Both the position numbers and the translations under genes were made by a program. DNA of 64,000 nucleotides from Mixophyes australis (lineage: Eukaryota; Chordata; Amphibia; Anura; Limnodynastidae), in contig JAVHZZ010000060.1 of assembly GCA_036250195.1 (NCBI GenBank), forward strand, positions 124,001-188,000. The letters run 5' to 3'. The notes beneath the pieces are model-generated. The model was not told the DNA's origin and searched no databases. It saw only the letters and a program-made list of their open reading frames with translations. Position 1 is the first letter of the stretch, and every line of letters begins with the position of its first letter. Positions 11,206-21,190 of this stretch are shown one piece after another.

Positions 11206-11644
11206 ATTTTGTTTTTTCATTTTTTTTTAAATTACTCCTGTCCCCCCCAGTTGTGCCCCCCCAGAGCCGCTAGGCTCTAGGCAGGTGCCTAGGTTGCCTA
11301 GCGGTAAATCCGGCCCTGTGCCCGGCATACGCCATATTTGAAAAAACCCATTGGTCTATTAGAAATTCTCTTTTCAAATGGTGAGAAACTGTGGACTAAA
11401 TGAAACCCCAAATTCTTAGATCTACACCATGTCATAGAGATCCTATCCTCTAACACTTCTTTCAGGTCATAATCAGACTTTAGGATATTCCAATGTTTCT
11501 GGAAGATATTGGCTATTTGCTGTTCACTGATCTTTCTGCTTTTCGTACAAGCCTAGATTTCAGTTCATATGATCTTTGAGCATAGATGTTATCATCAGAA
11601 CAATTCCGTTCTAATTAATTCTCCCTTGGGTATCGCTTGAATTA

Positions 11645-12406
11645 CTGCTGGAAAAATGGGATTTTTACTCACCGTAAAATCCGTTTCTCTGACTCCATTG
11701 GGGGACACTGCGAGAAAATGGGTATAGTAGTGAGCTCAGGAGTTCTTGTCACTTTAACTGTTAAATCTTTGGACTCCTCCCCTGCTATGCCCCTCCTCTC
11801 CAGAGAGATCCTCAGTTTTGACTAACAAAGAGTGAACTTAAGGAGGTAACATAACCTAGACAGGTCTTAATAATAAAGAACAATAATCAAAATTTCCCCA
11901 CACAGAACTATATACAGAGCAAGGGAGGGTGCGCAGTGTCCCCCAATGGAGTCAGAGAAACGGATTTTACGGTGAGTAAAAAATCCCATTTTCTCTTCCC
12001 TGCCATTGGGTGACACTGCGAGACATTGGGGATATACCAAAGCTTCCTCAAGGGTGGTAATGCTCTGGACCAGCTGCACGCATAATCCTGCGACCAAAGC
12101 TTGCATCAGCCGATGCAAAACCCTGAAGTCTATAAAATCTTGTGAATGTGTGGACGGAAGACCAAGTCGCTGCTCTACACAACTGTTCTGCCGACGCGCC
12201 GTGCCTAGCCGCCCAGGAGGCACCCACTGCCCTAGTAGAATGTGCCCTTAAAGTCTGCGGAACGGCTAGAGAAGCTAAAACATAAGCCTCACGGATCGTG
12301 GACGTAATCCACCGAGCAATTGACTGCTTTGAAGCAGGCCAGCCTATTTTATTGGCGTCATATAAAACGAAAAGATCTCTGGTCTTTCTAACCACATGAG
12401 TGATCA
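11645..12406 (-). mobile_element. DIRS-type retrotransposon right end with tyrosine recombinase
   Basis: The minus-strand frame 12,407-12,048 encodes KQSIARWITSTIREAY, then LRAHSTRAVGASWAARHG and CRAATWSSVHTFTRFYRL. This is the C-terminal catalytic part of a DIRS recombinase, with the HSTR Arg, a Trp and the FYRL Tyr kept. Downstream on that strand are two copies in opposite orientation of a 58-base terminal sequence (11,935-11,995 and 11,657-11,715, core GACTCCATTGGGGGACACTG). Inverted terminal repeats are a DIRS trait. The element is cut off at about 12,406, where KRAB-ZNF 3' UTR sequence begins, so only the right end survives. Confidence 0.85.
11657..11995. repeat. DIRS inverted repeat pair
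   Basis: 11,657-11,715 and 11,935-11,995 are reverse complements, identical apart from one extra A. They are separated by about 220 bp of unique sequence. Confidence 0.9.
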
Positions 12407-12570
12407 CATTTTGTGTATAAACTATGTAAATATATTATGCTTAGTTTAATTTACATTAATAAAATCAACTGTTTTTACAATATTAAGAGTACTGCAGCTC
12501 CTTGTTTCATGTCCAATTGCTTTTGTCCTATGTGATATCCAAGACCTGATTTGTTTGTAAACCATTTTCA

Positions 12571-13496
12571 CTACTCAGAACATGGGAATGTTTTCTCACC
12601 TGCATGGGTTCTCTGATGTTTAATAAGTTTTGAGTTCCATGGAAAACATTTTCCACACTCAGAACATGGAAATGGTTTCTCACCTGTGTGAGTTCTGTGA
12701 TGTTTGACAAGGTTTGACTTCTGTGCAAAACCCTTCCCACACTCAGAACATGGAAATGGCTTCTCACCTGTGTGAGTTCTCTGATGTCTAATAAGTTTTG
12801 ATTTTACGGCAAAACATTTCTCACACTCAGAACATGGAAATGGTTTCTCACCTGTGTGAGTTCTCTGATGTTCAACAGAGAATGATTTCTGTGTAAAACA
12901 TTTCCCACATTCAGCACATGGAAACGGTTTCTCACCTGTGTGAGTTCTCTGATGTCTAATAAGTTTTGATTTCTGTACAAAACATTTCTCACACTCAGAA
13001 CATGGAAATTGTGTCTCATCTGTGTGAGATCTCCGATGTTCAACAAGATTTGATTTATATACAAAACATTTCCCACACTCGGAACATTGGAATGGTTTCT
13101 CACCTGTGTGAGTTCTCTGATGTTCGACAAGCTTTGATTTATATGCAAAACATTTCCCACACACAGAACGTGTAAAAGGGTTCTCAGCTATGTGACTTTT
13201 CTGATGTTTATGAAGAGATAATTTAACTGTACAGCTTTTCCCACCCTCAGAACATGGAAATAATGTATCATCTGTATGAGCTGTACTATGTGTAACAATA
13301 TCTATGTTATCAGAATTACATTCCTCATGATTAGAGAGTTCAGATGATTTATCTGCACTGTAAAGTATTGGATGTATATTTAGGGTAATTGGGTTTTTTC
13401 CTGTAGAATCTTGAGTGATGTTGTAATCTTCCATTTCAAAATCTGTAGATAAAATCAGTTGCTCCCCCAAGATATTCTTGCGTTTACATCCATCTG
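12571..13496 (-). CDS. KRAB-ZNF last exon: C2H2 finger array
   Basis: After acceptor CAG the exon reads DGCKRKNILGEQLILSTDFE, then a linker with DIVTHSTAHTDD, then fingers. Finger 1 (PCSEGGKSC) and finger 2 (FTRSVCGKCF) each lack a Cys. Fingers 3-8 are complete C2H2 units with TGEKPF or near-TGEKPF linkers. Finger 9 stops after PCSE, where bases read GAGTAGTGAAAATGG instead of a GAGTGTGGGAAATG-type finger start, so the frame ends early. Six usable fingers remain. The acceptor is a tandem CAGCAG (13,499-13,494), allowing inclusion or loss of one codon. Confidence 0.9.
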
Positions 13497-13736
13497 CTGA
13501 AAGTAAAATAAATGTAAGGAAGGACATTGAGCTGCAGATTACAATACCCAAAATTTTCAAACTATGAGCGAGTTGTTCAGTTTTTTAATTTCAATTTGCA
13601 ATTAACGAACACTTCATTACAATTATAAAAGCGCATTATCAAGCACATTGTATAGATGCAGTCATAATTGGAATTCCTATAATGACTCAATAAACAAAAT
13701 ATATGACTCTTTACTGTAATACATTTTATTACTCAC

Positions 13737-13848
13737 CGGTGCCGATATCTGTAGGGATTTCCTCCTCCTTACACTGCTGATCACCCCTCACATACGTCTC
13801 TTCCTCTCCCTCTATAATTTTTATTTTAATATCAGTCTGGATGTCATC
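13737..13848 (-). CDS. KRAB-ZNF exon 6
   Basis: 112 bp, reading DDIQTDIKIKIIEGEEETYV then RGDQQCKEEEIPTDIGT. Acceptor TTTAG and donor GTGAGT. Ends in phase 1, matching the last exon. It is the paralogue of exon 4. Confidence 0.88.
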
Positions 13849-13860
13849 CTAAATAGCCCA

Positions 13861-14100
13861 CAAAAGAATGATAATTTTTTAGTCAAGTTTTTTTATTGGT
13901 ATTTCAAAACAGAACATAAAGAAAATAATTATTTCTGAATAAACGTGATAGATATAAATCACCGGGTGTGACACATTACATCAAATATTAGTAAATTTCC
14001 AATACTTATGCAGGTATACAAAAACATACAGAATAATATCAAGACTGACAATAATACAGTATATATCAGATGGCATGGGTCCCCATGGACTCATGGGCAC
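13861..14100 (-). mobile_element. Possible L1 3' tail
   Basis: On the plus strand TTTTTTTATTGGTATTTCAA followed by AACAGAACATAAAG looks like the reverse complement of an L1/Tx1 3' end with poly(A). It would suit the minus-strand L1 ORF1 piece at 15,470-16,930, separated by later insertions. Confidence 0.45.
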
Positions 14101-14879
14101 CCCTGATCATCATCATCATCTATTTCTTTATATAACACCACTAATTCCACAGCGCTGCACAGAGAACTCACTCACATCAGTCCCTGCCCCATTGGAGCTT
14201 CCAATCTAAATCCACCGAGCAATTGACTGCTTTGAAGCAGGCCAGCCTATTTTATTGGCGTCATATAAAACGAAAAGATCTCTGGTCTTTCTAACCACAT
14301 GAGTGATCACATTTTGTGTATAAACTATGTAAATATATTATGCTTAGTTTAATTTACATTAATAAAATCAACTGTTTTTACAATATTAAGAGTACTGCAG
14401 CTCCTTGTTTCATGTCCAATTGCTTTTGTCCTATGTGATATCCAAGACCTGATTTGTTTGTAAACCATTTTCACTACTCAGAACATGGGAATGTTTTCTC
14501 ACCTGCATGGCTTCTCTGATGTTTAATAAGTTTTGAGTTCCATGGAAAACATTTTCCACCCCTGATCATCATCATCATCTATTTCTTTATATAACGCCAC
14601 TAATTCCACAGCGCTGCACAGAGAACTCACTCACATCAGTCCCTGCCCCATTGGAGCTTACAATCTAAAATTCCCTAACACACACACACAGACCAAGAGA
14701 GACTAAGGGCAATTTAATAGCAGCCAATTAACCTACCAGTATGTTTATGGAGTGTGGGAGGAAACCAGAGCACCCGGCGGAAACCCACGCAAACACGGGG
14801 AGAACATACAAACTCCACACAGATAAGGTCATGGTTGGGAATCAAACTCATGACCCCAGTGCTGTGAGGCAGAAGTGCT
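14100..14879 (-). mobile_element. CR1/L2-type LINE 3' end with internal insertion
   Basis: Read on the minus strand it ends GCGCTGTGGAATTAGTGGCG then a TTATATAAAGAAATAGATGATGAT-like tail, and carries the LINE/SINE 3' UTR phrase whose complement here is CCCACGCAAACACGGGGAGA. A 346-bp foreign piece (14,212-14,557) sits inside, and about 105 bp of the LINE is repeated on either side of it (14,101-14,211 and 14,558-14,668). Confidence 0.75.
14212..14557 (-). repeat. Duplicated DIRS/ZNF junction (copy of 12,308-12,653)
   Basis: This 346-bp piece repeats the end of the DIRS recombinase, the fusion point, the ZNF 3' UTR and the last finger codons, in the same orientation and almost base-for-base (one clear difference, GGGTTC versus GGCTTC). 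It ends within TTTTCCAC, where LINE sequence resumes. It carries no functional frame. Confidence 0.92.
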
Positions 14880-15470
14880 AACTGTTAGGAACCCCTCCAG
14901 CCAGTACAGCAAAACCCGGAGTCTGCTCCGAAAGTCCGGTGTTCACTGTTGGGACAGACTTGGCTGCAGACAGAGGGTTGTGAGATGTCCACTGGCTGGG
15001 GAGAACCCAGGAATAGAGTTACAGAGGCCGTAGAGTAGGAAGTGCAGGAGCGAGTCCAGTGAGACACCGAGTGGATGGTGTCAAGACTGATATATCACTC
15101 ATTGCCACTGGAATAAATAAGGAACAGTTGATAGAGAAGTCCCCTGATCCACAACGATTTCTGTACCGGTACTTGTCCGGAAAGGAACGGAACTTACAGT
15201 GATAGGTAAAGATGATGAAACTGAACGTAGGCAGTAGCCAAGGGTAACTACAACCCACAGTACCGGTGAGAGTCTAGAGATTTTAGGGAAATAGTTCTTA
15301 GGCGATTGCCAGGGGTAACTCCAACCCTCAGTACCGGTGAGAGTACGGAGATTTAGGGGTACAGTTCTTAGGCAGTTGCCAAAGGCAAGAGGGGGCTGGA
15401 CTGTTTCTGCATTATCCACAAAGAACTCTTCCCACAAGGCAACCAGATCAGGTCCCTTGCCCATTAAAGG
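14880..15470. mobile_element. Unassigned repeat with three 75-bp internal units
   Basis: Begins TGTTAGGAACCCC where the L2 sequence is interrupted. The phrase CAGTACCGGTGAGAGT recurs at about 15,260 and 15,335, within units that also contain TAGGCAGT/TAGGCGAT-TGCCA and ATAGTTCTTAGG. It could be an LTR, but I find no matching right end. Confidence 0.4.
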
Positions 15471-16930
15471 TAACTAAAAGGGTTCAGTTTCCAGAAAGAT
15501 TGACCCCCTGGTAATGGCAAAGTCTACAGACAATATAAGAGGGGAATGGTCGCAGAGTTGTATCAGTCTTTCTAATGTAAGATTTTGGCTATGAAGGCAC
15601 AGGGAGGTGCCCCGGGTGGAGCCGCCTAAGAAGGGATGCGATGAGCTTGCTCCACTGCGAACTGAGCCGTAAAGGAATCCTTCCCAAAAGCTTGAATTAA
15701 CCATTTCTCCAAGAAACATTCAGTACCAGGCCCCTCCACTTATTCAGGTAGCCCCACAAAACGAGTATTATTGCATCAGAGACTCCCCTCACTATAAGAA
15801 AGCGTCTGCTTACATGCCAACATCTGAGCTTCCAAATTATCAATTTGACCCTTCATAGGTGCTGTAGCATCTTCTAGAGTCTCCACTTCAGCCACTCACT
15901 ATTGGATTTGTTGCATATCATGTCTGAAAAGGGAAAGGTCGGCCAGCTGTAGAAGCTGCTGCAATGTGACCTCAGGGTAAGTAGGTGAGGTTGGTGCATT
16001 AGGAACAGTGGTAGTTTGGGAGGGCACACAGAATGGAGTTTCAAACCGGTCAAGCCATCCGGCCAGAGCAGCATGATCATATAACGAGGAAAATACATCC
16101 CAATATAGAGGAATGGGTATAATAATAGTGTTGTATTTCATGGATAAACACTTGTATGAAAGTCTTACCATGAAAGTACCCAAGGCAGGATCATAGAACA
16201 GAGTCAAGATAGTATAGACACCACTTCTAAAAGGCAAACTGGATAATCCAGATATGGGAATAAGGTTCAATAAATAAGCTTATGCCTGTCCCACAGGAGT
16301 AATATATATTAGATGTCAAGTGCCAGGATGTTATCACAGCACAAACAGGCAAGATAGCATAAGTCAAATTACAGCCACTGTGTGAGGTACCTGCATGCAC
16401 TCAGAGCCTGAGGCCCAGCTGTTGGGGATCCAATCTGTATCTCAGGATGGAAGGCTGACTTGAAGCAACAGAACTGTGCAGCATGAGGACAAATCGCCGC
16501 TCTCTATGGTGGAAAATAGGGCACTACCAAGAGGTCAGCCCAGATTACAGGACAGGAACATAAAATGTCCGTCCCCAGCTCCCAGGGCAGAGGGGTATAG
16601 TCTACAGCATTGTCATGTACTCGAGTCGCACACAGTAAAGGGAAGAGCCTGAGCAAGTGTCGGCACCCGACGACCTGACAGTGATGGGTAAGTATGGTGA
16701 TCTGTCTCACCACAGCAGGGGTCCCTGGGGTGTCCGCACCAACAGTCAGCGTCGGCAGCACGGAGAGGCAGAAGCGCTGTCCACCAAGGAGTCAGGCTGC
16801 AGCGGGTCCGCTCAGATAGCAGACTCCGCACACCAGGCTGGGGTCTCGAAGAGCAGCGCGGCAGCCGCGGATCAGGAGAAGTACCCCAGAGGATGCCAAG
16901 AGGGGTAAGTAAGCTCCAGGACTAGACAGA
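15470..16930 (-). mobile_element. L1-type ORF1 fragment and 5' region, decayed
   Basis: With stops ignored the minus strand reads DNLEAQMLACKQTLS, then NNTRFVGLPE, ECFLEKWLIQAFGKDSFTAQ, FAVEQAHRIP and APPGAPPCAFIAKILH. This is the RNA-binding ORF1 region of frog L1/Tx1 LINEs (usual pattern RRNNIRFVGLPE...VERAHR). The upstream part to about 16,930 is G+C-richer and is probably the element's 5' end. Several stops show it is dead. It lies in the intron between ZNF exons 5 and 6. Confidence 0.7.
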
Positions 16931-17190
16931 GTCCAAATAAACCAGCAAACTCAAAATGGAGAATAAATGCAGGAATTTTAGGATGGAGAACGTAGCAAGC
17001 ATACTTGTACTCCATGCATGTCCAGGACACGACCCCTTTAAGAATATTATATTAAATAATATCTGATTTAATAATGTGAGATGAAATAGAAGAATATGAG
17101 AGTATAAGATCCACGCTGTTTTTTTACAGATAATATAATAAAATCACTTTGGCATTTAGGTATTTGGCAAGACCCTAAAATGTCATCTAC

Positions 17191-17255
17191 CTGAAACTCC
17201 TGTGAATAAAGAGGACAGAGATATCTCTCTGGGGTATTTCTGTTACTGGATCCAT
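17191..17255 (-). CDS. KRAB-ZNF exon 5
   Basis: 65 bp reading (D)GSSNRNTPERYLCPLYSQEF-Q, donor GTAGATGAC. It is shorter than its paralogue exon 3, as the segment after YSQ is reduced. Confidence 0.85.
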
Positions 17256-17340
17256 CTGTAGGAAACACACAGTGACTGATTACATTGTTTATACAAGGAG
17301 AATATGTGACTCTTGTCTGTAATAAGTGTTTATTACTCAC

Positions 17341-17440
17341 CTATGCTGATTTCCTCCTCCTTACACTGCTGATCACCCCTCACATACGTCTCTTTCCTTC
17401 CCTCTATAAATTCTAATTTAATAACAGTCATGACGTCATC
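17341..17440 (-). CDS. KRAB-ZNF exon 4
   Basis: 100 bp reading DDVMTVIKLEFIEGRKETYV then RGDQQCKEEEISI. Acceptor GTTTAG, donor GTGAGT. Phase 1 end matches exon 5. Confidence 0.88.
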
Positions 17441-17608
17441 CTAAACAGCCCACAAAACAATACAAATATATTTAATAATAACTGATTTAATAATTTGTGA
17501 TGAGACAGAGGAATGTCAGTGTATATGATCCACACAAGTATTTTTTTTACAGATCATATATTGGGAAATTCACTTTGGTATTTGGCGAGACCCTAAAATG
17601 TCACCTAC

Positions 17609-17697
17609 CTGTGGAATACTGTGATTTTCCTGTGTACAATCCTGTGAATAAAGAGAACACGGACATCTCTCTGTGGTATTTGTGTTACTGGATCCAT
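17609..17697 (-). CDS. KRAB-ZNF exon 3
   Basis: 89 bp reading (D)GSSNTNTTERCPCSLYSQDC then TQENHSIPQ, donor GTAGGT. Its first codon is completed by the G at the end of the KRAB exon. Confidence 0.88.
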
Positions 17698-17814
17698 CTG
17701 TAGGAAACATACACTGAGTGAATACATTGTTTATATGTGATTCTCAGATGATGTGTATCTAGGTGGCCTTCAAAACTGTTCTCTCCCTTACAATAAATGA
17801 AAATCTCCTCTTAC

Positions 17815-17938
17815 CCAGCGATTTGAGAATCCAGTGATTCTCCATCATTACGTCTTTGAAAAGACTCTTCTGCAATCTTAAATACGTCCACTCCTGCATG
17901 GATAAATAGACAGTGACATCCCAACACTTTATAGGAAC
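17815..17938 (-). CDS. KRAB-ZNF exon 2: KRAB A box
   Basis: 124 bp between acceptor ATTAG and donor GTAAGA, reading [20 protein letters not shown] then [20 protein letters not shown]. It keeps the DVTVY..EW core and the LFKDVMMEN block of KRAB A boxes. The usual acidic EEWEYLEGH is changed to QEWTYLRLQ, so corepressor binding may be weakened. The family's usual length here is about 41 codons, as seen. Confidence 0.9.
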
Positions 17939-18017
17939 CTAATACACCCAATGATACAGTCATCACGCAGACACATCCCCTGGTGTTACTGTATTATGTC
18001 ACATTCCCAGCAGTCAC

Positions 18018-18194
18018 CTCTCCAGTCACCAGCGGAATGATCTTGTTGATCAGTTCCAGGATCTTCTAGTCATTGTTTCCCTCATATATCAGTGAGTGAG
18101 GTGGAGGAACCGTGATGGGACTCTGGGTCCTGCTCAATACTCCTGACACACTTGAGGGTGGCCCACCAAATCTCTTTATTACTACGGTGTAATC
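18018..18194 (-). pseudogene. KRAB-ZNF exon 1 (recognised), with in-frame stop
   Basis: 177 bp between acceptor TTCACAG and donor GTGACT. It reads DYTVVIKRFGGPPSSVSGVL, SRTQSPITVPPPHSLIYEGN, ND, a TAG stop, then KILELINKIIPLVTGE. Related frog genes have Gln or similar at the stop position (NNDQKILEL). The phase joins cleanly to the KRAB exon. Confidence 0.85.
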
Positions 18195-18789
18195 CTGTGA
18201 ATTGAATTGGATAAAAAGATAAACGAAGCTCCATGTATTTGGAATTTTTAGGACTTAACTACAATACAATAATAGTATATTTTACAAATACAACCAATAT
18301 CCTATATGTAACTGTTTCATATATACAGGAAAGTAGAGTGTATATAGCATTTACATCTACTGCAGCTCAGTGGGCTCACCTATCACCCAAACCTTCAGTG
18401 GGTTCACCTTTAAAGACAAGTTTAAAGTGGGTTCTTGTAGTAGACAGTGGACTCAGAATGGCCAACCTACGGAAGATAATAGGAGAAGTAAGTGCTAGAT
18501 ACATTCTACTAGACAGTCCATATAGGAAACACTTACAGGTAGGACAGGGGTTGGATTTGTAAAACTAGCCCTTCTTGTCCATTTTGCACATTTAAAAAGT
18601 CCAGGAAAGTGGAAACATTCTATAATCGTAAAACTTACAACTAAAAATACAGCAAAACCTGTAACTCATTTTAATCAGATTTGGTATTTCAGCAGTTTGA
18701 ACAGTGTAGTAAATCGTACAACTCCAGTGAGTAAAACATAACCTAGCACAGACCCGTTGGGGTTGCACTAATTTAAAAATCAAAATCCA

Positions 18790-20470
18790 TTCCTAATTTT
18801 GATAAAGCATTCACTACGCTAATATTGAAACTGAGGAAAAGACCCACAATCCATGGCCTCCTATGGCCCTATCACACTACTTAATTTGGATATTAAGCTG
18901 CAGGCTAAAATCATGGCCACTCGTTTACAGTCTATTTTCCCATCACTCAGTGATTGAAATATGTATAAGCCATCGCGGCGGTGGCCTCCTCGTCCTTACA
19001 ATATCCTTCCAAGAATATACTACTTAGCCTGGATGCCAATAAGGCGTTTGATGCAGTATCCTGGCCCTATATGTATGAGGTACACAAACGTGGGGCATTC
19101 AGAGAGGATTTCACTGCTCTGATAGGGCCTGAATCATTAAGGAAGGTATCTCTGTTATTTGTGTGTATCATACGCATTTCCCTTCTGCGCATGCCCAGAA
19201 CGAGGACACTCGGCCGTCAACGAAAGCAAGTCCGCTGCGTATGCCAACGCAAATGACAGTTACGACGGTCTACGGTTCTTTTGAGATTTCATATTCCACA
19301 TACGTATTGTACGCATCCTGCAGTGTCTGGTCTAGTACAGCAGAGTGACCTTACGCCAATAGTCAACACCACACGTATCTTGAGATCCGCTCCTTGCCGA
19401 CTCCAGGAGTACGCAGAGATGATTTACGTGCCGTTGAGAACAACTGCACGATGCGCTCTGTATGCTGCCTTAATGACTCAGGCCCATAAGCTTTTTCTAT
19501 TCTTGCCCAACCACCTCTCTACTAATCAATGGCCTGATTGGAGAGGCGGCACCCATGACGAGGGGTACACATTAGGGCTGCCCCATGTCACCCTTACTCT
19601 TCAACCTAGTACTTGATCCTATGCTTGAGACCTACATACTGTATTTTGGGGCGTCCGTGTTGTATTTATCAAGCTGTCCGTTTGATAAATCCCTGGCATT
19701 ATACCTGATCCTTGCTTTACCTGACGCTACTTGGCTAGAAACATAGCAATTAAATTGGCGTAAAGCACTATCCCATATCTAGGTATAGAACTTTCTAAGA
19801 ACCTTGGTCTCTTCTATCAACATCATATCTCGAAAGTTGTTGGGAACCTAGTAACGAGGTTGAGGGCTGGGGTCATCTTTGTCTTTACTTAATGGGTAGA
19901 GCAAATTTACTTAAGATGAAATCCTCCCCTAGACTTGTAGAGTATTTCAAAACTTCATTTGGGGGGGAAAAAAAATCAAGAATTGGGCTATTGAAACTTT
20001 AACAACCCAGGACTAATGCTGGATTTCATTTGGCCAATATAGAACTCTATAATCAGGCTGCTCAACTTCAGTACCGGAGGGATTTGATACAAGGGTCTGA
20101 CACCTATGCGGATACCTCACCAGAACAAAATTTCCTCCCTGGCCTAAAATTGACTGCTTTCCTACATCTACATGACCACAACGTATCAGCGACAGTTCTT
20201 GACAACCACCATTTTATGTCCACTAGAAAATTGTGGCACATCATACATACATTGAAACTAAAACCTTACTTATCTATCCATCTTCCTCTATTTGGGAACC
20301 CTAGTTTTTAGAATGGAGAGGCTGCCTAGCTATTCACTATCTAGAATGACGCAGGGGTTAGAACGGTGGGGCAGTTCCTTACTCAATCTAAGAAACCCTT
20401 GACTTTCCAACAAACAGGGAACCTGCACGAAGTGATTAGACCGTGCAACCTAGACTTTTTACAGACTCAC
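18790..20470 (+). mobile_element. L1-type LINE ORF2 fragment, decayed
   Basis: Plus-strand reverse-transcriptase pieces: SYGPITLLNLDIKLQAKIMA-like (about 18,870), NILLSLDANKAFDAVSW (19,009-19,060) and, after an inserted MITE, RGTH-stop-GCPMSPLLFNLVLDP (about 19,560-19,620). The C-terminal part to about 20,470 is heavily degraded. The element lies in the intron upstream of ZNF exon 1, antisense to the gene, and ends just before the 20,617 breakpoint. Confidence 0.75.
19125..19485. mobile_element. MITE with 3-bp target duplication (361 bp)
   Basis: Ends GGGCCTGAATCATTAAGG and CCTTAATGACTCAGGCCC are inverted repeats. It is flanked by ATA on both sides (19,122-19,124 and 19,486-19,488). The 3-bp duplication suggests PIF/Harbinger or a similar superfamily. 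It interrupts the L1 fragment. Confidence 0.75.
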
Positions 20471-20758
20471 ATTATGCAAGTGTAGTGACCAGACCATTTT
20501 CTCAACAGGATTGGGACCCACCCGCTCTACTATGATACATTGAAAACGGGATTGGGACAATGGATGGGACGCTTTGTACCTACTAATTTTTTACTTCTTT
20601 ACAGGTCACAGTGTGTGTGATGGGACCTGTTTTATTCCTTGTTATATATCACTATATAGATTATTATCCTTTCTATAATATTCATCCATTATAAACAGTG
20701 CGTGTGCTGGGAACTGTCTTATTACTCTTTATATATCACTATATAGATTATTATCCTT

Positions 20759-20762
<4 letters not shown>

Positions 20763-20793
<31 letters not shown>
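20763..20793. repeat. AAT microsatellite
   Basis: An (ATA)n run of about ten units, also present at about 60,205-60,233. Confidence 0.9.
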
Positions 20794-21006
20794 CACCCAT
20801 TATAAACAGTGTGTGTGCTGGGAGCTGTCACATCCCTCTGCATATATAGTAATTACAACATCCCTCTCCTCTATATAATAATAATCTCCCATTATAAACA
20901 GCATTTTATATGAGCTGTAACGTCTCCCTATACAGACTCCTCTGTATAATAATCCTTCATATCTCTGCTCTCAGCATAATAATAATATATTGTTAGAAGA
21001 TATTAC

Positions 21007-21190
21007 CTCAGCCTTGTACACGTTCTGGATGTTGTTGTTATATATGAATGAGTTAAAGCTGCTCTCCAGGTTGTAAAATGGCTCCTGCAAGAGTATGTGA
21101 CCACGCCCCCTCTGGAACGTCACTGGTACATAACTGTATCAGCTGTATTGTGTCTGGGAGACTAAGGGAAAATGGCCGCCGCTGTTCTGC
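21007..21190 (-). other. Probable 5' exon of the KRAB-ZNF gene
   Basis: The minus strand has donor GAG|GTAATA at 21,006. The frame before it reads GHILLQEPFYNLESSFNSFI then YNNNIQNVYKAE, which joins in phase to DYTVV of the exon at 18,194. In this copy a TGA lies upstream and no Met follows it, so the exon is either untranslated or the gene is broken. In the second copy (60,477-60,642) the same frame begins with Met (MSLMWNSGGHFPLVSY). The 5' limit is a guess. Confidence 0.55.

Larger units (their letters stand above)
9878..11318. mobile_element. Non-autonomous hAT element (1.44 kb)
   Basis: Ends are CAGAGCCGGATTTAG and, at the right, TAAATCCGGCCCTG, which are inverted repeats. It is flanked by the perfect 8-bp duplication TGCCCGGC (9,870-9,877 and 11,319-11,326), diagnostic of hAT. 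Inside are a G+C-rich tip, a CACCATCACC minisatellite, a poly(A), and two strong hairpins near 11,040-11,195. There is no transposase. Histidine-rich open frames across it are products of the minisatellite. Confidence 0.88.
9481..11637 (-). mobile_element. Penelope-like element C-terminal part, split by a hAT
   Basis: The minus strand carries the end of a Penelope-like protein in two pieces, 11,637-11,327 and 9,877-9,481. The first piece reads IPKGEL, then KSDYDLKEVLEDRISMTW (the linker after the reverse transcriptase). The second piece reads VIYCLFCPCNLNYGGMTGRS, then LKNRILEHINNIKR and RGGDLHQELKRESKR, which is a GIY-YIG endonuclease as in Neptune-type elements (YGG in place of the YVG usual there). 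Joining the pieces at the 8-bp duplicated target gives an uninterrupted frame through FFKYGVCRACQFMIQTKEF, so the hAT inserted into a previously continuous Penelope-like sequence. Other stops show the element was already decaying. The reverse-transcriptase core is absent. Confidence 0.8.
12571..18194 (-). pseudogene. KRAB-C2H2 zinc-finger gene, seven exons, probably damaged
   Basis: A minus-strand gene with exons 18,194-18,018, 17,938-17,815 (KRAB A box), 17,697-17,609, 17,440-17,341, 17,255-17,191, 13,848-13,737 and 13,496-12,571 (fingers). Every junction has AG/GT signals and phases agree from exon to exon. KRAB-ZNF proteins are nuclear DNA-binding repressors, often aimed at transposons, and KRAB normally recruits a corepressor. 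Exons 3+4 and 5+6 are a duplicated pair (DGSSN exon plus DD..VRGDQQCKEEE exon). An in-frame TAG lies in the first exon (18,068-18,066), and I see no good start codon before or after it short of the Met in the KRAB box, so it may be a pseudogene or start unusually. The last finger is also cut by a stop. A probable 5' exon lies at 21,007. An L1 ORF1 fragment, an L2 and other repeats fill the 3.3-kb intron before exon 6. Confidence 0.8.

Noticed and set aside
10224..11230. Long His/Leu/Cys/Ala-rich and Met/Val/Gly/Glu-rich open frames on both strands
   Set aside because: They are produced by the stop-free CACCATCACC minisatellite and G/C runs inside a hAT element. All frames are open, with no domain or splice context.
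12528..13175. Frames with repeated HVLSVGNVL or SHTQN units on both strands
   Set aside because: Shadow frames of the minus-strand finger exon.
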